A DNA stretch of 34,838 nt from Bacillota bacterium (GCA_023425025.1 JAFADG010000046.1:1-34838), one strand, 5' to 3'. Positions 7,635 to 16,133 are shown, counted from the first letter of the stretch. Program-made: numbers and translations. The notes: generated by a model from the letters alone, not told the origin.

Positions 7635-7763
7635 GGGCGGGCGATTGCTAATCGCCCCTACACCGCCGTGCGTTTGTGGGCTGCGCCTCATGAGCAATTG
7701 CGAGCCGGAAGAGAAGCCAATAAACTCCTCGCAAGCGTAGGGGCGATTATCAATCGCCCGCCT
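7635..7763 (-). repeat. MITE-like repeat, family B copy 1
   Basis: This unit of about 129 bp between hisS and aspS has inverted ends, GGGCGGGCGATT..AATCGCCCCTAC on the left and GTAGGGGCGATT..AATCGCCCGCC on the right. Each end is itself a hairpin. The reverse complement matches 23853-23966 through the interior, including TATTGGCTT(C/T)TCTTCCGG. It carries no gene. It sits inside a 232-base gap and so separates two co-transcribed synthetase genes. Confidence 0.85.
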
Positions 7764-7841
7764 GCGACGGCAAACTGGAAGATCGGTATAACAGCAACTA
7801 AAACATGTGTATACATGACACGCAAATGGAGGGGTATCGTC

Positions 7842-9629
7842 ATGGCAGAATTCTTGGGCGGCTGGAAACGCAGCCACATGTGCGGCGACATCCGCGAGAC
7901 CATGGTGAATCAGGAAGTCACATTGATGGGCTGGGTCCAAAGGGCCAGAAACCTGGGGGGTATCCTTTTCGTATCGCTCCGCGACCGGGCCGGCATCGTA
8001 CAGGCAGTGTTTGACGTGAATACCTGCGATGAAAAAACCATCAGCCTGGCCAGCGAACTGCGCGGCGAGTTCGTGGCCGCCGTCAAGGGCGTTGTGGCGC
8101 TGCGTGCGCCGGAAGCCATCAACGACAAGATGGCCACCGGCAAAGTGGAAGTCATCGCCCGAGAACTCAAAATCCTCAACCGTGCCGAGACCCCGCCCAT
8201 TTATATCGAGGATGAGGCCAAGGAGTCCGAGGCCTTAAGGCTCAAGTACCGCTACTTGGACCTGCGGCGGCCCACCATGCAGGAAATGCTGAAATTCAGG
8301 CACAAAGTGGTGTCAACACTGCGAAATCACATGGATTCAGAAGGGTTTGTGGAGGTCGACACCCCGATTCTCACCAAATCCACCCCCGAAGGGGCGCGGG
8401 ACTACCTGGTGCCTGCCCGCGTGAAGCCCGGCGCCTTCTATGCGCTGCCCCAGAGCCCGCAAATCTACAAACAGCTTTTGATGCTGGCCGGCATGGACCG
8501 CTACTACCAGGTGGCCCGCTGCTTCCGCGATGAGGACGGCCGCGCCGACAGACAGCCGGAGTTCACCCAGTTCGATATGGAAATGTCCTTTATCGAGCCC
8601 GAGGACATTCAGGGTGTGGTGGAACGGGCCTACAAAACCGTGTTCCGCGATGTGATGGGCATTGAAATCGCGCTGCCCCTGCCGCGTATGACCTGGAAGC
8701 ACGCCATGGAAGCCTACGGCTCCGACAAGCCCGACACCCGCTTTGACCTGCCCATTTCCGACGTCAGCGAAACGGTGGCAGGCTGCGGCTTTACGGTGTT
8801 TGAGTCCGCTTTGCAAGAGGGCAAGCGAATCGTGGCCGTCTGCGCCAAGGGCGCGGCGGAAAAGCTGTCCCGCAAGGATTTTGACGCCCTTTCCGAATTC
8901 GTGAAAACCTACCATGTCAAGGGCCTGGCCTGGGCCGCCGTGGGCGGCGACGGCGCGCTGCGCTCCTCCTTTGCCAAAGCCATGGCCGGGGACAGCATGC
9001 AAAAGCTGCTGGACAAAATGAACGTGGAAAATGGCGACGCGTTGTTTGTGATCGCCGACAAAAAGTATGTGGCGCTAACCGCCATGGGCCAGCTGCGCTT
9101 AAAGCTGGGCGCGCAATTGGGCCTGATTGACCGGTCCAAATACAATCTGTTCTGGGTCACCGAGTTCCCCCTTTTGGAGTGGGTGGAGGAGGATAACCGA
9201 TTCGTCGCCATGCACCACCCCTTCACCAGCCCCATGGATGAAGATTTTGAATTTATGGAAACAGACCCCGGCCGCGTGCGCGCCAAGGCCTACGACCTGG
9301 TCATGAACGGCATTGAAATGGGCTCGGGCAGCATCCGCATTCACGCCAGCGACCTGCAGGAGCGCATGTTTCACTTGCTGGGCTTCACCCATGAGGAAGC
9401 CTGGACCCGTTTCGGCTTTTTGCTGGAAGCCTTCAAGTACGGCACCCCGCCCCACGGCGGCTTCGCCTTCGGCATTGACCGGCTGGTCATGATTTTAAAA
9501 GGCGCGGAAAGCCTGCGCGATGTGCTGGCCTTCCCCAAAATTCAAAACGGCGCGTGCCTGATGATGGATACCCCCGCCCCCGTGCAGGAGGAGCAGCTAA
9601 AGCTCCTGAAGCTCAAGTCGGAAGCGTAG
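7842..9629 (+). CDS. aspS: Aspartyl-tRNA synthetase (bacterial type)
   Basis: This 595-residue class II synthetase charges tRNA-Asp. The N-terminal OB-fold anticodon domain (residues 1 to about 110) contains VTLMGWVQRARNLGGILFVSLRDRAG. The catalytic core has FVEVDTPILTKSTPEGARDYLVP, QSPQIYKQLLMLAGMDRYYQVARCFRDEDGRADRQPEFTQFDMEMSF (motif 2) and the motif 3 stretch GGFAFGIDRLVMIL near the end. A GAD-type insertion sits between, as in bacterial enzymes of about 590 residues. ATG 7842 was chosen because GGAGGGG lies seven bases upstream; the open frame extends further left only through repeat B. The T-box upstream of hisS is aspartate-specific, so this gene is the logical sensor target. Confidence 0.97.
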   Translation: MAEFLGGWKRSHMCGDIRETMVNQEVTLMGWVQRARNLGGILFVSLRDRAGIVQAVFDVNTCDEKTISLASELRGEFVAAVKGVVALRAPEAINDKMATGKVEVIARELKILNRAETPPIYIEDEAKESEALRLKYRYLDLRRPTMQEMLKFRHKVVSTLRNHMDSEGFVEVDTPILTKSTPEGARDYLVPARVKPGAFYALPQSPQIYKQLLMLAGMDRYYQVARCFRDEDGRADRQPEFTQFDMEMSFIEPEDIQGVVERAYKTVFRDVMGIEIALPLPRMTWKHAMEAYGSDKPDTRFDLPISDVSETVAGCGFTVFESALQEGKRIVAVCAKGAAEKLSRKDFDALSEFVKTYHVKGLAWAAVGGDGALRSSFAKAMAGDSMQKLLDKMNVENGDALFVIADKKYVALTAMGQLRLKLGAQLGLIDRSKYNLFWVTEFPLLEWVEEDNRFVAMHHPFTSPMDEDFEFMETDPGRVRAKAYDLVMNGIEMGSGSIRIHASDLQERMFHLLGFTHEEAWTRFGFLLEAFKYGTPPHGGFAFGIDRLVMILKGAESLRDVLAFPKIQNGACLMMDTPAPVQEEQLKLLKLKSEA

Positions 9630-9632
9630 CCA

Positions 9633-9898
9633 GGGGCTCCGAAGCCGAAGCGCCGCCTGTGGCTCCAGAACACCGCCCCCGCCTGTGGCGGAAATGGGCG
9701 GTGTGGAGGAGGCTGGCGAAACAAGCAATGCGAACGGCAGTGAGCAGTGCGACGATTGAGCCAGATGGAGGATAACGCGAGGCGGAGGAGGCTGGCGAAA
9801 CGAGCAGTACGAGCGGCAGCGAGTATTGCGACGATTGAGCCAGATAGAAGAAGCCCCTGGACCCCGCCAAAGGGATATCATCCCTTTGGAATCCCCAT
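9633..9898 (+). repeat. Dispersed repeat, family A copy 2, with internal tandem duplication
   Basis: This copy begins four bases after the aspS stop. A unit running from GGAGGAGGCTGGCG to CGACGATTGAGCCAGAT occurs twice in tandem with a 79-base period (about 9705-9766 and 9784-9846). It ends with CCAAAGGG..CCCTTTGG, a hairpin at about 9876-9898. The counterpart at 11262-11435 is inverted, so the two copies bracket the ROK kinase gene. Confidence 0.85.
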
Positions 9899-10282
9899 AT
9901 CAAGGAAGCGGCAAGAGGTTTTGTGTTAGAAGGCTCTCACCTCGTCCAACGCGCGCAAAGGCTTCCCCTTTAGAGGAAGCTGTCACCGAAGGTGACTGAT
10001 GAGGGCATCCCCGGTTACGCATTTGCCCCAAAAGTGCTTAATCCAACAGGAACGCACCTCATCCGGCGCTGCGCGCCACCTTCCCCTGATAGGGGAAGGC
10101 TTCTGGATGCGGGCCAACCCGCCCTGGCGCACCCCTTGTCTAGCGCAATCGTCATGCTGGAAGCAGCAAAATAGAAACCCTTACATAATTGCCTGTATGA
10201 GATCGCATCCGCACTCTCATACAGGCAGCTCTTTATTCTTCTTATTCCACTCCTATCAAATTGAAGTTTTTCGGGGATGGGC
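9899..10282. other. Gene-free stretch with family C repeats
   Basis: No gene is visible. A family C unit in inverted orientation lies at 9960-10004 (GCTTCCCC..., GTCACCGAAGGTGAC), and CCTTCCCC..GGGGAAGG forms a hairpin at 10079-10099. GCCTGTATGAGA and TCTCATACAGGC pair near 10191-10225. The stretch looks like accumulated repeat debris. Confidence 0.6.
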
Positions 10283-10321
10283 GCGGGAAGGGGTCTTTTT
10301 TCAAAAAGAACCCCTTCCCGC
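10283..10321 (-). terminator. Long hairpin downstream of the ROK gene
   Basis: GCGGGAAGGGG (10283-10293) pairs with CCCCTTCCCGC (10311-10321), and the stem continues inwards through T/A pairs with one bulge. It resembles the terminator at 3039-3080 closely enough to suggest a shared origin. On the minus strand it follows the ROK stop by about 20 bases but has no U-tract, so its terminator role is uncertain. Confidence 0.5.
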
Positions 10322-10339
10322 AAACTTTCCCGTAAACAA

Positions 10340-11236
10340 CTACAAACTTTCCCTCGCGTATATCGCGGCGCCGATGAGGCCGGGTTCTTCCAGGATGCTT
10401 TTGCGGATGGGAATATTAAGGAACACCGGGTGGGCAAAGGCCTGATAGGCGGCAGTGAGCCTGGGCAGCAGGATACCCGCGCTCTTTAGGCAGCCGCCGC
10501 CCAGGATAAAGGCATCCGGGTCCAGCACGCAGGCGATGTTGGCGAGGGTCACGGCCAGATCGCGCATGGCCTGATCCACCACCGCTTCCGCCCCTTTATG
10601 GCCGGCGGCTGCCAAAGCGTAAACTTCCCCGGCGTGGGAGAAGGTTTGATGAAGCGCCGTCTGCGCCTTTCGCGTCAGCGAATCGCCGGAGGCCTCACTT
10701 TCCACGGCACCGGCCGGCAGTCCACTTTCCGCCGCGCGGTTTGGGTCGCAGCTCATGGAGCCGAATTCCCCAACGCAGCCGTGCCGGCCCCGCAGCAGCC
10801 TGCCGCCGATACAGACTCCGCCGCCGATCCCCGTGGATATCGTCACATACACCACTGTATCAAAACCCTGCCCCGCGCCCACAAGCGCTTCGGCCAGGCA
10901 GGCCATGTTCGCGTCGTTCTCCATGGCCACAGGCTTGTTGATCAGCTCGGAAAGGGAATGCTTGACGGGAAAGCCGTCAAAGCCCGGCAGGTTGGTGGCC
11001 AGCACCGGCGTCTGCTCCTCCCGCGAGACCCCGCCGGGGATGCCTAGCCCCAAACCAAGGGCGCTTTCCCAGCCGGGCAGGGCCTTCACAGCCTCCGCCA
11101 CGCGATTCAGCACCGCCTCTGGCCCCTCATGCGCCATGGTATCCGCCTTCACCGCATGCAATATTTCTCCCCCGTCATCCGCAATGGCAGCCCGCAGGTT
11201 CGTGCCTCCCAAATCAACGCCGATCCACGTATTCAC
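10340..11236 (-). CDS. ROK family sugar kinase-like protein
   Basis: This 298-residue protein has the ROK layout: GVDLGGTNLRAA phosphate loop at residues 6-17, GIPGG, the catalytic-aspartate segment MENDANMA (Asp108), and the ISTGIGGG loop near 133. ROK kinases phosphorylate glucose or related hexoses with ATP in the cytosol. Two features are unusual. The usual GEIGH is GEFGS, and the zinc-binding cysteine cluster that normally follows is missing. The start is GTG 11236, seven bases after AAGGAG. It lies 191 bases downstream of the nucleoside permease gene on the same strand, separated by a family A repeat, so co-transcription is possible but not shown. The substrate is unknown. Confidence 0.85.
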   Translation of the reverse strand: MNTWIGVDLGGTNLRAAIADDGGEILHAVKADTMAHEGPEAVLNRVAEAVKALPGWESALGLGLGIPGGVSREEQTPVLATNLPGFDGFPVKHSLSELINKPVAMENDANMACLAEALVGAGQGFDTVVYVTISTGIGGGVCIGGRLLRGRHGCVGEFGSMSCDPNRAAESGLPAGAVESEASGDSLTRKAQTALHQTFSHAGEVYALAAAGHKGAEAVVDQAMRDLAVTLANIACVLDPDAFILGGGCLKSAGILLPRLTAAYQAFAHPVFLNIPIRKSILEEPGLIGAAIYARESL

Positions 11237-11261
11237 AATGTAACTCCTTCATTAATAAATA

Positions 11262-11435
11262 GGGGATTCCAAAGGGATTTATCCCAGCTGGCGTCTTTCG
11301 CCCATCTGGCTCAATAGTCGCACTGCTGCGCTACCGCTTGCATTGCTCCTTTTCGCCAGCCTCCTCCACACCGCCTATTTCCGCCACAGGCGGGGGCGGT
11401 GTTCTGGAGCCACAGGCGGCGCTTCGGCTACAGAG
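11262..11435 (-). repeat. Dispersed repeat, family A copy 3 (inverted)
   Basis: Read on the minus strand, this matches 9633-9898 without the tandem duplication: GAAGCGCCGCCTGTGGCTCC, CACCGCCCCCGCCTGTGGCG and CGACTATTGAGCCAGATGGG, ending near CCAAAGGG-type hairpin bases. It overlaps the last codons of the permease gene, whose TAG stop (11428-11430) is inside the repeat. Confidence 0.8.
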
Positions 11436-12327
11436 CCCTCCGGTGGCGTTTGAAGCTCAAAAGTACCAGCATCAGCACCGTGGCAAGATAGGGCGACATG
11501 GCGGTCAGGCTGGCCGGCACGCCCACGCTTTGCAGGCGCAGCCCCAGCGCGTCGATAAAGCCGAAGAGCAGCGCGGCCAGGAACACCCTGGGCGGGTTCG
11601 CGGCGCCAAAGATCACGCAGGCCACAGCGATAAAGCCGCGGGAAGCGCTCATATTTTCGGTGAACATGGTCAAATACCCCAGCGACATGTGGGCCCCGGC
11701 GATCCCGCAGAACACGCCGCAGACGATGGAGGCGACGTATTTCATCCGCTCGGGGGCGATGCCGGCGCTGCGCAGCGATTCGGGGTGCTGGCCGGCCGCC
11801 CGCATCCAGAACCCGAAGGGTGTTTTGTATAAAAATACCCAACAGAGGAAAACCAGCAGCCAGCTTGCATACACCAATAAGGAATTTTGATTGAGCAGCG
11901 GCCCCAGGACGGGAATGGAATCCAGCGCCGGCCAGTTGAACTTGGGCAGGGGCACAATGCCGGGGCTGGAAAACGCACCCTTCACGCCAAAGATGGTGCG
12001 CAGAAGGAATACCGTCAGCGCGCCGGCAAACAGGTTCAGCGCCACGCCAATAATGAATTCGTCACTTTTGAACTTCACCACAAATACACCGAACAGCAGC
12101 CCGGCCAGAAGGCCAACCAGGATCGCGGCAAAAAGCCCAGCGGCCCAGCTGCCCGCAAAATAGCTGACGGCCACGGCCACAAAGGCGCCCATCACCATCA
12201 TGCCGTCCAAGCCAATGTTCATCATGCCCACCTGGTCCGTGAACAGGCAGCCCAGCCCGGCCAGGATGATGGGCGTCGCGGTGCGCAGCGTGTTTTGCAA
12301 AAGCGCCAGGTTGAAGATGTCGCTCAT
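11428..12327 (-). CDS. Nucleoside ABC transporter permease (NupQ-like)
   Basis: This 299-residue inner-membrane subunit belongs to the BPD_transp_2 type used by BMP-family nucleoside importers (B. subtilis NupQ/YufQ). Landmarks are LRTATPIILAGLGCLFTDQVGMMNIGLDGMMVMGAFVAV at the start, FVVKFKSDEFIIGVALNLFAGALTVFLLRTIFGVKGAF in the middle and GFIAVACVIFGAANPPRVFLAALLFGFIDALGLRLQ near the end. It overlaps the preceding permease gene by four bases (ATGA), showing translational coupling. The last few codons run into a family A repeat, so the extreme C-terminus (KRHRRAL) may have been altered by repeat insertion. Confidence 0.92.
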   Translation of the reverse strand: MSDIFNLALLQNTLRTATPIILAGLGCLFTDQVGMMNIGLDGMMVMGAFVAVAVSYFAGSWAAGLFAAILVGLLAGLLFGVFVVKFKSDEFIIGVALNLFAGALTVFLLRTIFGVKGAFSSPGIVPLPKFNWPALDSIPVLGPLLNQNSLLVYASWLLVFLCWVFLYKTPFGFWMRAAGQHPESLRSAGIAPERMKYVASIVCGVFCGIAGAHMSLGYLTMFTENMSASRGFIAVACVIFGAANPPRVFLAALLFGFIDALGLRLQSVGVPASLTAMSPYLATVLMLVLLSFKRHRRAL

Positions 12328-13445
12328 GGGTGGCTTCCCTCCCTCGGCATGGCCGCGGCTTTGGGCCGGCGCCGCGCACGCCTTTCCTTGAAGGACCGCA
12401 AAACCTCATCCTGGGCGGCCATGAAGAAGATAATGATGGACTGCACGATCAGCGTAAGCTCGCTGGAGATGCCCACATTCAGTTCCATGGCGCTGGAGCC
12501 GATCTTCAGCGCGCCAAAGAACAGGCTCATGAAGATGATCCCCATCGGCCGGTAGCGCATGATCATGGCCACCAGCATGCCGTCAAAATAAAAGCCGGTG
12601 CTCAGTGTTTCCACATACCGGCGGTGGATGCCGTAGACCTCCAGCAAGCCCACAATGCCGCACAGCGCGCCGGACAGGACCATGGCGCCGATGGCCAGAC
12701 GGCCTGCCGGCATGCCCATGTGCCTGGCAAAGCGGCTGTTCTGGCCGGTCAGCTTCATCTCATAGCCCAGGGTGGTTTTGGTCATCAGGTACCAGCAGAA
12801 AACGGCCAGCGCCGCGGCGTATAAAATTCCCTGGGTCAGGTTGCTCAGGGGGATCAGCTTCTGGAACACAAAATTCGGATCGATGGTGGGCGTGCCGAAG
12901 GCAATGCCCTTCTCTGTTGTTTTCAGCGGCCCCGCGCCAAGGTACGTGCAAAAGTAGATGGCGGCGGAATTGAGCATGATGGTGGTGATCACCTCGCTCA
13001 CGTTCCTGCGTACCTTCAACACCGCCGGCACAAAGGCATACAGCCCGCCGGCCGCGGCCGCCGCCAGGAACGCGGCGGGAAGGGCGACAAAAGGGGTCAC
13101 GCCCTTGAATACAAAGCCGACAATGGCGGCGGCCAGGCCGCCCAAATACAGCTGCCCCTCGCCGCCCACGTTGAAGATGCCGGCCTGGGCGGCCATGGCC
13201 ATGGCCAGCCCCGTCAAAAACAGCGTGGCGGAACGGGCCAGGGTGTTGCCAACGGCCCTTGGGTTGCCCAAAGCACCCTTTAGCAACGCGGCGTAGCCCT
13301 GCAAGGGGTCCTTGCCGGTGAGCAGCATGATCAGCGCGCCAAGCAGCAGCGCCAGAAGCACGCTGACCGCGAGGGAAATTAAGTACGCGCCGTCGATTTT
13401 GGGCCTGTCTTCTTTTTGAAACAACTGCCGGAAAAACGCTTTCAT
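12324..13445 (-). CDS. Nucleoside ABC transporter permease (NupP-like)
   Basis: This 373-residue membrane permease pairs with NupQ in BMP-type importers. It has a cytoplasmic N-terminus (QLFQKEDRPKIDGAYLISL), then multiple transmembrane helices. Family segments are ALLKGALGNPRAVGNTLARSATLFLTGLAMAMAAQAGIFNVGGEGQLYLGG and VSEVITTIMLNSAAIYFCTYL. The C-terminal tail is strongly basic (FKERRARRRPKAAAMPREG) and cytoplasmic. The start overlaps the end of the ATPase gene and the stop overlaps the start of the second permease, both as ATGA. The whole cassette should be made as one complex. Confidence 0.93.
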   Translation of the reverse strand: MKAFFRQLFQKEDRPKIDGAYLISLAVSVLLALLLGALIMLLTGKDPLQGYAALLKGALGNPRAVGNTLARSATLFLTGLAMAMAAQAGIFNVGGEGQLYLGGLAAAIVGFVFKGVTPFVALPAAFLAAAAAGGLYAFVPAVLKVRRNVSEVITTIMLNSAAIYFCTYLGAGPLKTTEKGIAFGTPTIDPNFVFQKLIPLSNLTQGILYAAALAVFCWYLMTKTTLGYEMKLTGQNSRFARHMGMPAGRLAIGAMVLSGALCGIVGLLEVYGIHRRYVETLSTGFYFDGMLVAMIMRYRPMGIIFMSLFFGALKIGSSAMELNVGISSELTLIVQSIIIFFMAAQDEVLRSFKERRARRRPKAAAMPREGSHP

Positions 13446-14977
13446 GCATCCGCCTCCCTTTGTCCGCCGGTCATGTGAAGGCCGATCTCGGTCTTGTCAA
13501 ACTGCCCGGCAATAAATTCGCTGGTGATCTTCCCTTCATATAAAGTGATCACCCGGTCGGAAAGGCGAAGCACCTCGTCCAGATCGGCGCTTGATAAAAG
13601 CACCGCGCAGCCCTGCCCGCGCTTTTCCAAGATGAGCCGGTGAATGGACTCCATGGCCCCGATATCGATGCCCCGGGTGGGCTGGGAGATGAGCAGTACC
13701 CTGCTTTCCAGCGAAAACTCCCTGGCGGTCACCACCTTTTGCATGTTACCGCCGGAAAGGGCGCCTGCCAAAGTATCGATGCCGGGGGTGCGTATGTCAA
13801 ACCGCTTCACGAGCTGTCTGGCGAAAGCCCGGATGGGTTTGTTCCTTAAATGGATCTTCCAAACGGAAAATTCCTTTTGCCGCTGCCGGCCGGCCAGCAG
13901 GTTGTCGCTGACGGAGGCCCCGGCGGATACGCCGGAATACAGCCTGTCCTCCGGAATGTGGCTGACGCCCAGCGCCCGTATTTCCCCCGGCGTCATGCGG
14001 GCGGTATCCCGATTTAGGATGGTGATTTTCCCTCCGCGGATGGGCGCAAGGCCCGCCAGCGCCTCAATCAATTCCCGCTGCCCATTGCCCTCCACGGCCG
14101 CAATACCCAGGATCTCCCCTTCCCGGACCGTGAGGGATACCCCCCTCAGCGCGGGCAGGCCCCGACGGCTTAACACCTGCAAATCCCTTACCTCAATCAG
14201 GGGTTCGCCCATCTGCGTTTGCCGCTTAAGGGGCGCCAGCAGCATGTCCCGCCCCACCATCAGCGAGGCCAGCATGCGTTCGTTCACATCGGCAGTATTG
14301 TATACGCCCATCAGCTTTCCGCCCCGCATGACGCCCACCCGGTCGGATACTGCCATGACCTCATAGAGCTTGTGAGTGATCAAAATTACAGTCATGCCCT
14401 TTTCACGAACGACGCGGCGGATGACGGAAAACAGCTCCTCCGTTTCCCCCGGGGTCAAAACGGCCGTGGGCTCATCCAATATCAATATCTCCGCGCCCCG
14501 GTGCAGGGTCTTTAAAATCTCCACCCGCTGCTGCAGCCCCACGCCGATGTCGGCAACCAGGTCGTCGGGCTGGACCGCAAGGCCGTATTCATTTACAAGG
14601 TCATGGACCGTCTGCCGGGCCCTGCGCTGATCGTACAGCAGCCTTCCCCTTCGCGGTTCACGGCTGAGCACAATGTTCTGGGCCACGGTAAAAGAAGGCA
14701 CCAACATAAAATGCTGGTGCACCATGCCCACACCTCGCTTAATGGCATAAGCGGGGCTGAATTTCTGCACTTTTTCGCCGCGGATGAATACGCTGCCTCC
14801 GGTGGGCTCGTTCATGCCGTAGAGGATGCGCATCAGCGTGGATTTACCTGCGCCGTTTTCGCCCACCAGCGCGAAAATCTCGCCGGAGCGGATGGAAAGG
14901 CTCACATCGTCGTTGGCCAGGACGCCCGGAAACTGCATGCTGATATTTTGAAAGGTGACGGCATCGGCCTTGGGCAT
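13442..14977 (-). CDS. Nucleoside ABC transporter tandem ATPase (NupO-like)
   Basis: This 511-residue cytoplasmic protein contains two ABC domains. The first has Walker A GENGAGKS (39-46), a Q-loop around MVHQHFMLVPSFTVAQN, a variant signature VGLQQRVEILK and ILILDEPTAVLTPGE. The second has the degenerate phosphate loop AAVEGNGQREL usual for this subfamily and signature LSGGNMQKVVTAREF. The pattern matches sugar and nucleoside importers such as B. subtilis NupO/YufO. Start ATG 14977 follows AGAGGG by six bases; the frame extends upstream without a usable site. It is downstream of the bmp gene with a hairpin-bearing gap of 131 bases and overlaps the first permease gene. Confidence 0.94.
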   Translation of the reverse strand: MPKADAVTFQNISMQFPGVLANDDVSLSIRSGEIFALVGENGAGKSTLMRILYGMNEPTGGSVFIRGEKVQKFSPAYAIKRGVGMVHQHFMLVPSFTVAQNIVLSREPRRGRLLYDQRRARQTVHDLVNEYGLAVQPDDLVADIGVGLQQRVEILKTLHRGAEILILDEPTAVLTPGETEELFSVIRRVVREKGMTVILITHKLYEVMAVSDRVGVMRGGKLMGVYNTADVNERMLASLMVGRDMLLAPLKRQTQMGEPLIEVRDLQVLSRRGLPALRGVSLTVREGEILGIAAVEGNGQRELIEALAGLAPIRGGKITILNRDTARMTPGEIRALGVSHIPEDRLYSGVSAGASVSDNLLAGRQRQKEFSVWKIHLRNKPIRAFARQLVKRFDIRTPGIDTLAGALSGGNMQKVVTAREFSLESRVLLISQPTRGIDIGAMESIHRLILEKRGQGCAVLLSSADLDEVLRLSDRVITLYEGKITSEFIAGQFDKTEIGLHMTGGQREADA

Positions 14978-14998
14978 GGCAATCCCTCTTTTGCATAA

Positions 14999-15075
14999 GG
15001 CGGCCAAGGCGTTTCGCCTCAGCCGCCGGATAGATGGTGTATGATTCTGCCTAGGCTTTCCCTGGAAGGGGAAGC
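14999..15075 (-). promoter_or_regulatory. Two intercistronic hairpins between bmp and ATPase genes
   Basis: GGCGGC (14999-15004) and GCCGCC (15022-15027) enclose an inner AGGCG/CGCCT stem. GCTTTCCC (15055-15062) pairs with GGGGAAGC (15068-15075). Hairpins after a binding-protein gene commonly protect its mRNA or lower expression of downstream genes. The second one resembles family C repeats. Confidence 0.45.
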
Positions 15076-15108
15076 TTGGCTGTTGCACATGCAGCTGCTC
15101 CAGCCTTG

Positions 15109-16092
15109 TTACCTCGTCGTATCCACCACGATCTTCTTGGAGATGATCAGCTGCTTGATACTCTCCACCTGGGCCTTCAATTCATCGGGAACCTGCTGCA
15201 CCATATCTTCGGTGCCGTAGCCGATGTCGATAAAGCCGCTGGCCATATCCGCCAGCCAGGCGGTGCCGCCCCGCCAAACGCCGTTCACCATATCGTCCTT
15301 GATGGCGGTGTAAATGGACAGGCCCACATTCTTTTTCATGGAGGCGATGATGACATCGGGGTTGATGTACTTCTGGTCGGCATCCACGCCGATGGCATAC
15401 TTGCCTTTTTCGGCGGCGGCTTGAATCACGCCCTCGCCGGTTTTGCCGGCCACGGCAAACACCACGTCGCAGCCCCGGTCAAACAGGGTCAAGGCGCATT
15501 CCTTGCCCCTGGCCGGATCTTCGTAAGTGTAAGCGTAATTGAATTCCACCTGCACGGCGGAGCTGGCATACCGGGCACCCTGCCGGTAGCCTACCAAAAA
15601 GTCGTTGATCACGGGGTCGTCCATGCCGCCTACGGCGCCCACACGGTTGGATTTGGTCAGTTTGCCGGCCACGTAACCCACCAGGAAGGAGCCCTCGTTA
15701 GCCGTATAGGGGATGCTGACCAGGTTCGCGATACCTTCCAGCTCCTGGTCCACGTACACAAACTTCACGTCCGGCATGGCGGGCGCCACTTCCAGCAGCC
15801 CGTCATAGAACTGCCAGCCCACGGCCACCACATAGTCGCTGACCTCGGCGGCGGAAATAAGCTGGGAGGATAGGAGGGATTGATCCTCCTTGCACTCGAT
15901 GATCCTGCCATCCACATTAAGCTCGTTGATCAGCATCTGCAGGCCTTCGTTGGCGGAATCGTAGAACGACCGGTCGCCAAGGCCGCCGGCCACCACCAGC
16001 GTCACGGTCTTTTTCTCGGCCGGCTGCGCAAACGCGGGGAGGCAGCCAATAAGCAGCACAAGGGAAAGAAACAAAGCGGTAATCTTTTTCAT
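15109..16092 (-). CDS. BMP family nucleoside-binding lipoprotein (NupN-like)
   Basis: This 327-residue extracellular substrate-binding protein belongs to the basic membrane protein (PF02608) family that delivers purine nucleosides to an ABC importer. The signal peptide is MKKITALFLSLVLLIGC; LIGC at residues 14-17 is a lipobox, although AFA-Q just after could also be cut by signal peptidase I. Mature landmarks are TLVVAGGLGDRSFYDSANEGL, VDGRIIECKED, VGWQFYDGLLEVAPAMPDVKFVYVDQE, DRGCDVVFAVAGKTGEGVIQAAAEKGKYAIGVDADQKYINP and VWRGGTAW. RBS AAGGAGGG lies just before ATG 16092. It is the first gene of the cassette and is transcribed divergently from the flavoprotein gene. Confidence 0.95.
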   Translation of the reverse strand: MKKITALFLSLVLLIGCLPAFAQPAEKKTVTLVVAGGLGDRSFYDSANEGLQMLINELNVDGRIIECKEDQSLLSSQLISAAEVSDYVVAVGWQFYDGLLEVAPAMPDVKFVYVDQELEGIANLVSIPYTANEGSFLVGYVAGKLTKSNRVGAVGGMDDPVINDFLVGYRQGARYASSAVQVEFNYAYTYEDPARGKECALTLFDRGCDVVFAVAGKTGEGVIQAAAEKGKYAIGVDADQKYINPDVIIASMKKNVGLSIYTAIKDDMVNGVWRGGTAWLADMASGFIDIGYGTEDMVQQVPDELKAQVESIKQLIISKKIVVDTTR

Positions 16093-16133
16093 GGGGTTCC
16101 CTCCTTACAAAAACATAGCGGTGATCGCAATGC

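Noticed and set aside
7668..7841. N-terminal extension of aspS through repeat B
   Set aside because: The extension is repeat sequence with no ribosome site; AspRS proteins begin at the ATG 7842 position, which has GGAGGGG upstream.
9633..9898. Possible structured non-coding RNA from repeat A
   Set aside because: It recurs at three gene ends with no promoter of its own, so a dispersed repeat is the simpler reading.
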